Assembly (NCBI GenBank): GCA_963759735.1
Contig: CAVXAF010000012.1
Location: 124,001-188,000 of the forward strand
Direction: 5' to 3'
From: Hyphomicrobium_A sp963759735
GTDB lineage: Bacteria; Pseudomonadota; Alphaproteobacteria; Rhizobiales; Hyphomicrobiaceae
DNA length: 64,000 nt
Position 1 is the stretch's first letter; each line of letters begins with the position of its first letter. The notes under the pieces are model-generated. The model worked only from the letters and a program-made list of their open reading frames with translations, ran no database searches and was not told where the DNA came from. Below, one piece after another: positions 1 through 8,939 of the stretch. The translations under genes and the position numbers were made by a program.

Positions 1-381
1 GTGGTCGCCAACAATGGCGCGGATACGCAGGCGCCGCGCACTCCGCAGATCGCCGCGCCGTTCGTCACACAGGTTGCTTCGGTCGAGCCGAAGACCGCTT
101 TGAACGAGCCGATGAGCCAATCCGTGCCGTCCGGGAAGTTCCGCCTGCAGGTGGCCGCGGTACGTTCGCGTTCGGAGGCCGAAGCCCTGGCAGGGCTGTT
201 GGTCGGCCGCCACGGCGAGCAACTCGGCGGGCGCCAGCCGGAGGTTGATGAGTTGGTCATCGGCAGTATGGGCACCTTCTACCGCGTGCGGCTCGGCCCC
301 TACGCCAGCGCCGGCGAGCCCGAGCAGCTGTGTGGCGTCCTTCGCTCCGACGGCTTCGACTGCCTCGTCGTCACCCAGTAA
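1..381 (+). CDS. SPOR-domain protein, C-terminal part (5' end outside window)
   Basis: The last 126 residues visible end in a SPOR-type module: about 75 residues beginning FRLQVAAVRSRSEAEALA and containing YRVRLGPYAS, the usual beta-alpha-beta pattern that binds denuded septal peptidoglycan. The part before it is Pro/Thr/Ala-rich, typical of the periplasmic linker of such proteins. A GTG stands at base 1, but there is no ribosome site to judge and family members normally have a membrane segment before the linker, so the true start is probably upstream. The role is inferred to be cell-division related. The gene ends 154 bases before the DUF502 gene. Confidence 0.75.
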   Translation: MVANNGADTQAPRTPQIAAPFVTQVASVEPKTALNEPMSQSVPSGKFRLQVAAVRSRSEAEALAGLLVGRHGEQLGGRQPEVDELVIGSMGTFYRVRLGPYASAGEPEQLCGVLRSDGFDCLVVTQ

Positions 382-535
382 CATTGCCGCGCTTGTCTAG
401 GGCATTGCCGAAGCATTAGGCGGCATCGGTCTATGCTGCGCCCCTTACGCCGGCGTGCGATCCGTGAGAAGGTCCTGCAATCTTGCGGCGATGATCGCGC
501 GGGCCTCTGGTGGCCAGAATCCATTCGGATTGTCG

Positions 536-1330
536 ATGAGCCCAGCCGACCCCCGGAAAACGCCGCCCGAAGCCTCCGCCGAGTTGCGTGCCGGATTGCG
601 CAAGCTCGTCCGCGAGCACCCGGCGGGCAGCGGATGGCATGTCGGCGCGCGGTTGCGCAATTACTTCCTTACGGGCCTCGTCATCGTCGGGCCGGTTACC
701 ATCACGCTGTACTTCGCCTGGTGGTTCATCAACGTCACCGACGCGTGGATTAAGCCGTTCGTTCCGACCGCGTACCTGCCCGATACCTACCTGCCGTTTC
801 CAGTCCCGGGCTTCGGACTGGTGGTCGGCATCGTCGCCCTCACGCTGATCGGCGCGCTCGCCGCCAACCTGTTGGGGCGCACGCTCATCTCGTTCGGCGA
901 GCAGATGCTCGGCGGCATGCCGATCGTGCGCAACGTCTACAGCGCGCTGAAGCAGATCTTCGAATCCGTTCTCAGTGCCACCGGCCCCAACCAGGCGTTC
1001 CAGAAAGTCGGACTGATCGAGTTCCCATCCAAGGGGCTTTGGTCGATCGTGTTCGTAACCGGCGAGACGACGGGCGAAGTCGGCGCCATGATGCCGGGCG
1101 GAGAAGATGACCTGCTCACCGTATTCATGCCCACCGGCATCGTGCCGCCCACCGGTTTTGTCTGCTTCCTGCCGCGGCGCAATGTCGTGTTCCTCGACAT
1201 GAATATTGAGGATGCGGCCAAGGTGATCATCTCGGCGGGCATGGTGACACCCGAGTTGCAGGCCAAGATGCGCGAACTCGCCGAGCAGGCACGCCGCAAG
1301 CCGAAGATCACGACCGGACCCGCCGCGTAG
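536..1330 (+). CDS. DUF502 family membrane protein
   Basis: A 264-residue protein with two strong membrane segments near residues 39-61 (YFLTGLVIVGPVTITLYFAW) and 84-106 (FGLVVGIVALTLIGALAANL), followed by a soluble domain with the family's GGMPIVRNVYSALKQI and VFMPTGIVPPTGFVCFLP stretches. These mark the DUF502 family, whose function is unknown. In-frame ATGs exist upstream at 455 and 491, but ATG 536 (MSPADPRK) gives the usual family N-terminus. The gene ends three bases before the stop of recG on the opposite strand, so the two are convergent with almost no spacer. DUF502 next to recG is common in Alphaproteobacteria. Confidence 0.85.
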   Translation: MSPADPRKTPPEASAELRAGLRKLVREHPAGSGWHVGARLRNYFLTGLVIVGPVTITLYFAWWFINVTDAWIKPFVPTAYLPDTYLPFPVPGFGLVVGIVALTLIGALAANLLGRTLISFGEQMLGGMPIVRNVYSALKQIFESVLSATGPNQAFQKVGLIEFPSKGLWSIVFVTGETTGEVGAMMPGGEDDLLTVFMPTGIVPPTGFVCFLPRRNVVFLDMNIEDAAKVIISAGMVTPELQAKMRELAEQARRKPKITTGPAA

Positions 1331-1333
1331 GCG

Positions 1334-3451
1334 TTAGGCGGCGCGGAACAGACGCACGGCCTCGTCGCACTCGAAGATGTAGAGCAGCGTGCGCAGCGCT
1401 TGCCCGCGTGGTCCAGACAGCATCGGGTCGGCTGCCAGGAGCATACGCGCGTCATCGCGTGCTGCCGTCAGCAGCGCTTCAAAGCCCGGCACCTCGGCGA
1501 CGCGAAACCCCGGCGTGCCGCTTTGGCGTGCGCCCAGCACTTCTCCGCCACCGCGCAGCTCAAGATCCTTCTCAGCGATGAGGAAGCCGTCCTCGGTCTC
1601 TTCCATCATCTCCAGCCGCGCCTTGGCCGTCTCGCCGAGCGGGGCCTTGAACAGCAGCATGCAGAAGCTCTCGCGCGTGCCGCGCCCGACGCGCCCGCGT
1701 AACTGGTGCAGCTGCGCGAGTCCAAAGCGCTCGGCGTGCTCGATGACCATGATGTTGGCGTTCGGAACGTTGACACCCACCTCGATGACCGTCGTGGCGA
1801 CAAGGATTTTAAGCGCCCCGGAGGCGAATGCTTCCATGGCCGCATCCTTGGCCTTGTCGGCCATGCCGCCGTGCAGCAGCCCAACGTTCTCCTTGCCGAA
1901 GATCTGCACCAGGTGGGCGTGCCGCTCTTCGGCGGCGGCCAACTCAGAGACGTCTGAGCTTTCGATCAGCGGGCAAACCCAATAGACCTGCGCGCCTTCG
2001 GTGAGCTGCGTGCGCAGCCGGTCGATCAGCTTCTCCATCGAATTGGTCGGGATCTTCTTGGTGACGATCGGCTTGCGGCCGGGCGGCTTTTCGGTGAGGC
2101 GCGAAACATCGAGATCGCCGTAGTGCGTCATGACCAACGTGCGCGGAATGGGCGTCGCCGTCATGACCAGCACGTCGGTCCCGCTGCCGCTGCCCTTCGA
2201 CTGCAATGAAAGGCGCTGGTGGACGCCGAAGCGGTGCTGCTCGTCGATAACGGCAAAGGCGAGGTCGCGGAATACGACATCGGCCTGGAACAACGCGTGC
2301 GTGCCAATGATGATGTCAATGTCGCCGCCGGCGAGGCGCTCCAGGATATCCTTGCGGGCGCGGCCCTTCTCGCGCCCCGTCAGCAGGCCGAGGCGCAGTC
2401 CGGCCTTTTCGGCCAGCGGCGCAATCGTCTCCATGTGCTGGCGCGCCAGCACTTCGGTCGGTGCCATGAGGGCCGCCTGGGCGCCGGCTTCCACAGCGAT
2501 GGCCATGGCGAGCAGCGCGACGACCGTCTTGCCGGAGCCGACGTCGCCCTGCAGCAGACGCAGCATGCGGCGCGGCGCGCCCATGTCGGTCTCGATTTCG
2601 CGCATCGCCTGGCGCTGCGCGTTGGTCAGCGCGAACGGGAGCGCGTCGGCGAGCGCCGCACGCACGCGGCCGTCGCCTTTGACGATACGCCCCGGACGCG
2701 TCTTGAAGCTCTGACGCACCAGCGCCAACGCCAGCTGCCCGGCCAGCAGCTCATCATAGGCAAGCCGCTGCCAGGGGATGCCTCCGGGCGAAATGTCGCC
2801 GGTGTCGGCTGGCTTGTGCAGCCGTTGCAGTGCATCGCCGAATGCCGGCCAGCCGCGCGCGTTGATCCACGTTCTCTCCTGCCACTCGGGCACGGGCTGC
2901 AAGCGCTCGAGCGCCTGCCGCGCCGCCTTTTGTACGATCTTGCCCGACAGGCCAGCCGTGAGCGGATAGACCGGCTCCAGCATCGGCAGGTCGCCGCGCG
3001 CTTCCGGCGCCACGATGTAGTCGGGGTGCGACATCTGCAGCTTGTCGCCATAGCGCTCGATGCGCCCCGACACGTAGCGCTCTTCGCCGACCGGGAGCTG
3101 GCGCTCGATGAAGGTGCGCTCGGCGTGGAAGAAGACGAGGTCGAGCTTGCCCGTGTCGTCCTCGACCCGCACCTTGTAGGGCGCGCGGTTGTTGCCGCGC
3201 GGGGGTGCGAAATGCTTGAGCACGCGCACCTTCAGTGTTGCGATACTGCCAGGAACCGCTTCGGCAATCGCCGGTTCGGCCCGTCTATCGATGACGCCGG
3301 TGGGGAGGTGCCAGAGCAGGTCGAGCACGCGCGGCTCGGTGATCCCGGCGGGCAGGTTGACGCACTTGCGCATGAGCACGATCATCCGCGGTCCGATGCC
3401 GGACAGCGACTGCAGCGACGCGAAGAGGGCCGTCAACTCGATGGGCCGCAT
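1334..3451 (-). CDS. recG: ATP-dependent DNA helicase RecG
   Basis: A 705-residue superfamily 2 helicase, full length for RecG, which remodels stalled replication forks and branch-migrates Holliday junctions. The N-terminal third is the wedge/OB domain that grips branched DNA. The helicase core shows Walker A GDVGSGKT near residue 300, the DEQH box (AVIDEQHRFG) near 400, motif III TATPIPRT, and the HQLRGRVGRG motif VI near 590. It is transcribed away from sdhE and mfd, an arrangement seen in many Hyphomicrobiales. Its stop lies three bases from that of the DUF502 gene. No frameshift is visible. Confidence 0.97.
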   Translation of the reverse strand: MRPIELTALFASLQSLSGIGPRMIVLMRKCVNLPAGITEPRVLDLLWHLPTGVIDRRAEPAIAEAVPGSIATLKVRVLKHFAPPRGNNRAPYKVRVEDDTGKLDLVFFHAERTFIERQLPVGEERYVSGRIERYGDKLQMSHPDYIVAPEARGDLPMLEPVYPLTAGLSGKIVQKAARQALERLQPVPEWQERTWINARGWPAFGDALQRLHKPADTGDISPGGIPWQRLAYDELLAGQLALALVRQSFKTRPGRIVKGDGRVRAALADALPFALTNAQRQAMREIETDMGAPRRMLRLLQGDVGSGKTVVALLAMAIAVEAGAQAALMAPTEVLARQHMETIAPLAEKAGLRLGLLTGREKGRARKDILERLAGGDIDIIIGTHALFQADVVFRDLAFAVIDEQHRFGVHQRLSLQSKGSGSGTDVLVMTATPIPRTLVMTHYGDLDVSRLTEKPPGRKPIVTKKIPTNSMEKLIDRLRTQLTEGAQVYWVCPLIESSDVSELAAAEERHAHLVQIFGKENVGLLHGGMADKAKDAAMEAFASGALKILVATTVIEVGVNVPNANIMVIEHAERFGLAQLHQLRGRVGRGTRESFCMLLFKAPLGETAKARLEMMEETEDGFLIAEKDLELRGGGEVLGARQSGTPGFRVAEVPGFEALLTAARDDARMLLAADPMLSGPRGQALRTLLYIFECDEAVRLFRAA

Positions 3452-3662
3452 GGCGTACTGAGGCCTCTACCAGATGGGCGGGACGGTGCGGCACGAGGCG
3501 CCGCGTCACGGCACGTGTCCAGGCGAGGGGTAGCCCGACCCGTGCGCCCTTTGCGCGATGAGAAACGGGCGCTATATCAACGTCCCGTCCCGCGAAGGGT
3601 GGCGGCGAGCCTGCGCGGCGTCAAGCCTCCCGCGGCGGCTTATCCAAGAAAGCGGTCCAATC

Positions 3663-3959
3663 ATGCACGACGACCTGGAGATGCGGCGCCGCCGGGCCGC
3701 CTATCGCGCATCTCATCGCGGTACGAAGGAGATGGACATCGTGCTCGGGCGTTTTGCCGAGGCGAGCCTCCCCGCCATGGGGTCGGATGAACTGGCCCGG
3801 TTCGAGCGGTTGCTCGCACTCCCCGATCCGCTGCTGACGCAGTGGTTCACGCAGGGTGCAACGGCCGGCGACGTCGGTGAGTTTGCCGAGTTGATATTCT
3901 CGCTGCGCGCGCACCATGGGTTGGCGGAAACCAATGCCGGCAAGGCGGCCGAAGCGTGA
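3663..3959 (+). CDS. sdhE: FAD assembly factor SdhE (DUF339)
   Basis: A 98-residue protein of the SdhE/YgfY/Sdh5 family, which promotes covalent attachment of FAD to the succinate dehydrogenase flavoprotein. The family signature RRAAYRASHRGTKEMDIVLG lies at about residues 8-27. The RGxxE core (here RGTKEMD) contacts the flavoprotein. The reading frame is open from 3558, but ATG 3663 (MHDDLEMRRRR) fits the family N-terminus. It sits between recG (opposite strand) and mfd (same strand, 58 bases on), as is usual in this order. Confidence 0.9.
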   Translation: MHDDLEMRRRRAAYRASHRGTKEMDIVLGRFAEASLPAMGSDELARFERLLALPDPLLTQWFTQGATAGDVGEFAELIFSLRAHHGLAETNAGKAAEA

Positions 3960-4017
3960 TGCGAAACAGTGCCTCTGATAAAATCAAGGCGTTGCAAACC
4001 GGCTTAGGGACGGTGGC

Positions 4018-7000
4018 GTGAAAGTCGAAGAGAAAAAGATTCGCGAAAGCGATGTCGCTGCCGCGCGCATCATCGCCGGGGTGCCGGAAGGCCTCGACGC
4101 GTTGGTGCTTGCCCAGCTCGTCAGCGAGGCGGCGTCGGACAAGGCGCCAGGCACCTTGCTGCACGTCGCGCGCGACGACCGCCGGCTCGAAGCTCTCGAG
4201 CAGGGGCTGTCGTTCTTTGCCCCGAATGTGCGCGTCATCACGTTTCCGGCCTGGGACACCGTGCCCTACGATCGCGTCGGCCCCCATTCCGACATCGTCG
4301 CCCAACGCATGGCGACGCTCGCCAAGCTGTCCCTGGCGACGCGCAAGCATCCAACCGTCGTGCTGACGACCGTCAACGCCATCCTGCAGCGGGTCCCCGC
4401 GCGCAGCTACATCAAACGCACCATCAAGGCGATGGCGCCTGGCCAGCGCGTCGACATGGCGCGCCTGACGCAAAGCTTGGGCTTGATGGGCTACACGCGC
4501 TCCAGCACCGTCATGGAAGCGGGCGAATACGCGGTGCGCGGCGGCATCCTCGACGTCTTCCCGCCCGGGCGCTCCAGTCCCGTGCGACTGGATTTTTTCG
4601 GCGACACGCTGGAGACCATCAAGGCGTTCGATACGCAGACGCAGCGCACGACTAAGGCGGTGCAGAAGCTCGCGCTGATGCCAGTGAGCGAGGTTGCGTT
4701 CGGCGAGGAGGCCGAGCGGCTGTTTCGCGCCCGCTATGTCGAACTGTTTGGCGGCGCCACGGGTGACGACCCACTATATGAGGCTGTCAGTTCTGGGCAT
4801 CGCTATCCCGGCCAGGAGCACTGGCTGCCACTGTTCCACGATCATCTCGATACGCTGTTCGACTACCTTCCCGACGTGCCGGTCAGCTTCGATCACCGCA
4901 GCGATGAATCCGCCGGCAGCCGCTTTGAGCAGATCGCAGAGCACTACGATGCGCGCCGCGAGGCGCTGGAAGAGCAGAGGTTCGGCGGGCCGCCCTACAA
5001 GCCTGTGCCGCCCGATCGCATGTATCTCGACCGAGAAACGTTCGCGACCGCCATAGCCGGTCGGCGCTCCAATCGCCTGACGCCGTTCGAGGAAGCCGAA
5101 GCGCCCAACGTCCGCTCTTGGCGCGGGCGGGGCGGGCGATCGTTCGCTGCCGAGCGCGCGCAAGGGGACGTCAACGTGTTCGATGCCGTCGTCGGCCATA
5201 TCCGACGCATCCAGGGCGAGGCACGCCGCGTCATTGTCACCGCTTGGACGCCGGGCGCGCGCGAGCGGCTGATCACGCTGCTGTCCGATCACGGCCTTAA
5301 GGACGTGAAGCGGGTGGAATCCTACGCCGATGCGCTGGCATTGCCGGGCCATGTGACCGGCATCGGCGTGCTCGGCATGGAACAGGGTTTTGAGACGCCC
5401 GAGCTGGCCATCATCGGCGAGCAGGACATTCTCGGCGACCGCCTTGTGCGTCCGCGCCGCAAGCAGCGCTCGGCCGTCGATGTCCTCACCGAGGCGACGA
5501 GTTTGTCGGTCGGCGATCTCGTCGTACACGCCGATCACGGCATCGGGCGCTTCTCGGGCCTCAAGACGATCACCGTCCTCGGCGCACCGCACGACTGCCT
5601 CGAGTTGCACTATGCCGGCGGCGACAAACTGTTTCTGCCGGTCGAGAACATCGAGCTGCTGTCGCGCTACGGGGCCGATGAATCCGACGGGCAACTCGAC
5701 AAGCTTGGCGGTGTCGCCTGGCAGTCACGCAAGGCCAAGCTCAAGAAGCGGCTGCGCGAGATCGCCGCGGAGCTGATCAAGATCGCCGCGCTGCGCCAGC
5801 TCAAGGAGGCACCGGCGATCTCCTCGCCCGAGGGCGCCTACGACGAGTTTGTCGCCCGCTTCCCCTACGAGGAAACCGAGGACCAGGCGACCAGCATCGA
5901 GGCCGTGCTCGGCGACCTTGCCGCCGGTCGGCCGATGGATCGACTGGTGTGCGGCGATGTCGGCTTCGGCAAAACCGAGGTCGCGCTGCGCGCCGCGTTC
6001 GTTGGCGCCATGAACGGGCTGCAAGTGGCCGTCGTAGTGCCGACGACGCTGCTGTCGCGACAGCACTTCAAGACCTTCACCGATCGCTTCAAGGGGCTGC
6101 CAGTACGCATCGCGCAGGCTTCGCGCCTCGTTGCCGCCAAGGGGCTGGCCGAAACCAAGGAAGGGCTGGCAAACGGCGACATCGACATAGTGGTCGGAAC
6201 GCACGCTCTGCTCAGCAAGTCGATTTCCTTCAAGCGCCTCGGCCTGCTGATCATCGATGAAGAGCAGCACTTCGGCGTCGGCCACAAAGAGCGGCTGAAG
6301 AAATTGAAGGAGGACGTGCACGTGCTCACGCTGTCGGCGACGCCGATCCCGCGCACACTCCAGTTGGCGCTGACCGGTGTGCGCGAGCTGTCACTCATCA
6401 CGACGCCTCCCGTCGATCGCCTCGCGGTGCGCACCTACATCGCCCCCTTCGATCCGGTGATCATCCGCGACGCCCTGCGTCGCGAGCGCTACCGCGGTGG
6501 GCAGAGCTTCTACGTGGCCCCGCGCATCGCCGACCTCGACGAGCTTGCCGACTTCCTGCGCGAGGCCGTCCCCGAGCTGACGTTTGCGCGCGCCACCGGA
6601 CAGCTGTCACCCGGCGAGCTGGAAGACGTCATGACTGCCTTCTACGACGGCAAGTACGACGTGCTGCTGTCGACCGCCATTGTCGAGTCCGGGCTCGATC
6701 TGCCCAACGCCAATACGCTCATCGTGCATCGCGCCGACATGTTCGGCCTCGCCCAGCTGTACCAGTTGCGCGGGCGCGTCGGTCGCGCCAAGGCGCGCGC
6801 CTACGCCTATTTCACCATTCCCGTCGGCAAGGCGCTCACCGAAGGCGCCGACAAGCGTCTCAAGGTGCTGCAGTCGTTGGATACGCTGGGCGCCGGCTTC
6901 TCGCTGGCTTCGCACGATCTCGACATCCGCGGCGCCGGCAATCTGCTGGGCGAAGAGCAGTCCGGCCACATCCGCGAAGTCGGCTTCGAACTCTACCAGT

Positions 7001-7527
7001 CGATGCTGGAGGAGGCCGTCGCATCGATGAAGGGCGGCGACCTCGAGACCACAACCGAGCAATGGAGCCCGACCATCTCGCTCGGCACGTCGGTGCTCAT
7101 CCCAGAGGCGTACGTCGCCGATCTACAACTTCGCCTCGGTCTCTATCGCCGCCTGTCGACGCTGGAGACGCGGGAGGAGATCGACAACTTCGCCGGCGAG
7201 TTGGTCGATCGCTTCGGACCGCTGCCCGAGGAAGTCGAGCATCTGCTCGACGTCATGGAGATCAAGGCGCTGTGCCGGCAGGCGGGCGTTGCGCAGGTGG
7301 ATGCGGGACCGCGCGGCGCGGTCGTTGCCTTCTACCGCAATTCCTTCGCCAATCCCGAGGGGCTCGTCGCCTACGTGCAGCGGTCGCGCGGGCATATCAA
7401 GGTGCAGCCCGACCAGAAGCTCGTCTATCGCGCCGAGTGGGATCTGCCGGCAGAGCGCCTGAAAGGCGTGCGCACGTTCATCGGACAGCTCGCCGCCGTA
7501 GCGGCCAAGGCGAGCAAGGCGGCGTGA
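4018..7527 (+). CDS. mfd: Transcription-repair coupling factor Mfd
   Basis: An 1169-residue protein, full length for Mfd, which displaces RNA polymerase stalled at DNA lesions and recruits UvrA. In order: the UvrB-like N-terminal module (VITFPAWDTVPYDRVGP near 75-95), the RNA polymerase interaction domain (VVHADHGIGRF near 503), the helicase core with Walker A GDVGFGKTEVA near 646, DEEQ box (IIDEEQHFGVG) near 744, motif III SATPIPRTL, QLRGRVGRA near 925, and the C-terminal TRCF domain. It starts with GTG at 4018; no better start is seen. A short inverted repeat (GAACGAA/TTCGTTC at 7546-7563) follows the stop but lacks a T-run. Confidence 0.97.
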   Translation: MKVEEKKIRESDVAAARIIAGVPEGLDALVLAQLVSEAASDKAPGTLLHVARDDRRLEALEQGLSFFAPNVRVITFPAWDTVPYDRVGPHSDIVAQRMATLAKLSLATRKHPTVVLTTVNAILQRVPARSYIKRTIKAMAPGQRVDMARLTQSLGLMGYTRSSTVMEAGEYAVRGGILDVFPPGRSSPVRLDFFGDTLETIKAFDTQTQRTTKAVQKLALMPVSEVAFGEEAERLFRARYVELFGGATGDDPLYEAVSSGHRYPGQEHWLPLFHDHLDTLFDYLPDVPVSFDHRSDESAGSRFEQIAEHYDARREALEEQRFGGPPYKPVPPDRMYLDRETFATAIAGRRSNRLTPFEEAEAPNVRSWRGRGGRSFAAERAQGDVNVFDAVVGHIRRIQGEARRVIVTAWTPGARERLITLLSDHGLKDVKRVESYADALALPGHVTGIGVLGMEQGFETPELAIIGEQDILGDRLVRPRRKQRSAVDVLTEATSLSVGDLVVHADHGIGRFSGLKTITVLGAPHDCLELHYAGGDKLFLPVENIELLSRYGADESDGQLDKLGGVAWQSRKAKLKKRLREIAAELIKIAALRQLKEAPAISSPEGAYDEFVARFPYEETEDQATSIEAVLGDLAAGRPMDRLVCGDVGFGKTEVALRAAFVGAMNGLQVAVVVPTTLLSRQHFKTFTDRFKGLPVRIAQASRLVAAKGLAETKEGLANGDIDIVVGTHALLSKSISFKRLGLLIIDEEQHFGVGHKERLKKLKEDVHVLTLSATPIPRTLQLALTGVRELSLITTPPVDRLAVRTYIAPFDPVIIRDALRRERYRGGQSFYVAPRIADLDELADFLREAVPELTFARATGQLSPGELEDVMTAFYDGKYDVLLSTAIVESGLDLPNANTLIVHRADMFGLAQLYQLRGRVGRAKARAYAYFTIPVGKALTEGADKRLKVLQSLDTLGAGFSLASHDLDIRGAGNLLGEEQSGHIREVGFELYQSMLEEAVASMKGGDLETTTEQWSPTISLGTSVLIPEAYVADLQLRLGLYRRLSTLETREEIDNFAGELVDRFGPLPEEVEHLLDVMEIKALCRQAGVAQVDAGPRGAVVAFYRNSFANPEGLVAYVQRSRGHIKVQPDQKLVYRAEWDLPAERLKGVRTFIGQLAAVAAKASKAA

Positions 7528-7635
7528 GTGGCATGCACGTTCGCAGAACGAATTGGTTCGTTCCCGTTGTGCCGGCGGTCTTGTAGAGTTGCATCAGTGA
7601 TTCTGGTTCCGGCGTGATCCATCGGGGAGGCGCGC

Positions 7636-8448
7636 ATGCGAATCGGTGTTGCGGTGGTTATCGCCAGTGCGAGCGTTGCGACCGGGTTTTCCGCGGCAGC
7701 GCAAAGCGCGCCGCCACAGTTCGCCGGCGCCTACATCGGACTCAATGCTGGCGCTGCCTGGGGCTCGTCGAGCTATGCCACCAATCCCAATTGTGTGGCC
7801 GACGCGGCCGACGGTGTCTTCTGCGTCACCCCGCCCGATCCATCCGCCATTAACGGAACGGCGGTCGCGGCCAGCGGCAGCGGCGATCTCGCCTCGTCCG
7901 GATTCACGGGCGGCGTTCAGGCTGGCTATAACTGGCAATCAGGCAATATTGTCTTCGGCGGCGAAGGCGATTTCGGCGCTTTCAGTCTTGGCGATTCCAC
8001 CAGCCCCACAGGGGCCTTTCCATCGCCGTTCCTAGGCACGGCGTATTCGCTGACCGAGAGCATGTCGACCAGCTGGCTCGCCACCTTTCGTGGTCGATTG
8101 GGTTACACAGTCACCCCCGAGCTGCTGTTGTACGTCACCGGCGGCTTGGCCTTCACCGACTTCAAGTTCTCGAGCAGCTACAGCGACAACGCCGTTAGCG
8201 TGCTCTTTCCGGGTGGCACGGGCTTCGGCAGCCGATCCGAAGTGAAGACGGGTTGGACTCTGGGCGGCGGCGGCGAGTGGCTGCTCGATGGTCCATGGTC
8301 GATCAAGGCTGAATATCTCTACCTCGACTTCGGCTCAGTGAACGTGCCGGTGGCTCTCAGCAATACGCCGGCCTTTACCCAGACGATGCAGGTCGAGGCA
8401 GATTTGTCGGCCCAGGTGGCACGCGTCGGCGTCAACTACCGCCCCTGA
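7636..8448 (+). CDS. Outer-membrane beta-barrel protein (Omp25/RopB-like)
   Basis: A 270-residue protein with a signal peptide (residues 1 to about 24, cleaved near AAQSA) followed by an eight-stranded barrel typical of alphaproteobacterial Omp25/Omp31-type porin-like proteins. Seen in the sequence: FAGAYIGLNAGAAWG as first strand, GGVQAGYNWQSGNIVFGGEGDF, FRGRLGYTVTPELLLYVTGGLAF, and the C-terminal VEADLSAQVARVGVNYRP ending near an aromatic strand. The ATG at 7636 follows a GGAGG-like site (ggggaggcgcg). The role is inferred to be envelope structure. It could also be named opacity family protein; the substrate is unknown. Confidence 0.88.
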   Translation: MRIGVAVVIASASVATGFSAAAQSAPPQFAGAYIGLNAGAAWGSSSYATNPNCVADAADGVFCVTPPDPSAINGTAVAASGSGDLASSGFTGGVQAGYNWQSGNIVFGGEGDFGAFSLGDSTSPTGAFPSPFLGTAYSLTESMSTSWLATFRGRLGYTVTPELLLYVTGGLAFTDFKFSSSYSDNAVSVLFPGGTGFGSRSEVKTGWTLGGGGEWLLDGPWSIKAEYLYLDFGSVNVPVALSNTPAFTQTMQVEADLSAQVARVGVNYRP

Positions 8449-8451
8449 TTT

Positions 8452-8799
8452 TCACGTCATCTTCTTTTTGAAGAAGGCGCGCGACGGAGTCGGGCGACGA
8501 CCGCGTTCTTCCGGCGCCATCGGCTCCATCAATTTGATGGCCTGCCAGAAGATGATCGGGAAAATGACGACGAGGAACACGCCGATGCCCATCAGGTCCT
8601 TCATCTCGGCGCTGAACCCGCGATAAAGCACGAGCAGTCCCGAACCGATCCCTGCCGCCGACAAAAGCGTGATCAAGATCGCCTGCAGGTGATGCGAGAC
8701 GACATACCACAGACCGACCACCGCCAGCAGTGCGGTGACGACGATCGCGGTCATGACGCCGGGATGCGCGCTCAAATATTGGATCAGCTGGTCGAGCAT
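8452..8799 (-). CDS. Small membrane protein of unknown function
   Basis: A 115-residue protein with three hydrophobic segments: VMTAIVVTALLAVVGLWYVV (about 16-35), AILITLLSAAGIGSGLLVLY (about 41-60) and GIGVFLVVIFPIIFWQAI (about 72-89), then a basic tail ending FFKKKMT. The frame is open further upstream to 8874, but ATG 8799 has a GGGAGG site about seven bases before it, so this start is preferred. It is convergent with the outer-membrane barrel gene, three bases apart. No family is recognised; the length and topology suggest an integral inner-membrane protein. Confidence 0.7.
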   Translation of the reverse strand: MLDQLIQYLSAHPGVMTAIVVTALLAVVGLWYVVSHHLQAILITLLSAAGIGSGLLVLYRGFSAEMKDLMGIGVFLVVIFPIIFWQAIKLMEPMAPEERGRRPTPSRAFFKKKMT

Positions 8800-8939
8800 G
8801 TCGTGCCTCCCACTATTGCGCCGGCAAGAATACGACCCGTAAAATTCCGGTAGCCAGCACGCAGCAATTAGCACTCAATTTTGCAGGTTGAGCGAAGCGG
8901 CGGCTGAAAAAGCGCGGCCGCGGCTCGGAAGCCACAGCT

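Noticed and set aside
2219..3790. A 523-residue open frame antisense to recG
   Set aside because: It is the complement of a conserved gene in GC-rich DNA, has Arg/His/Gln-rich composition and no domain.
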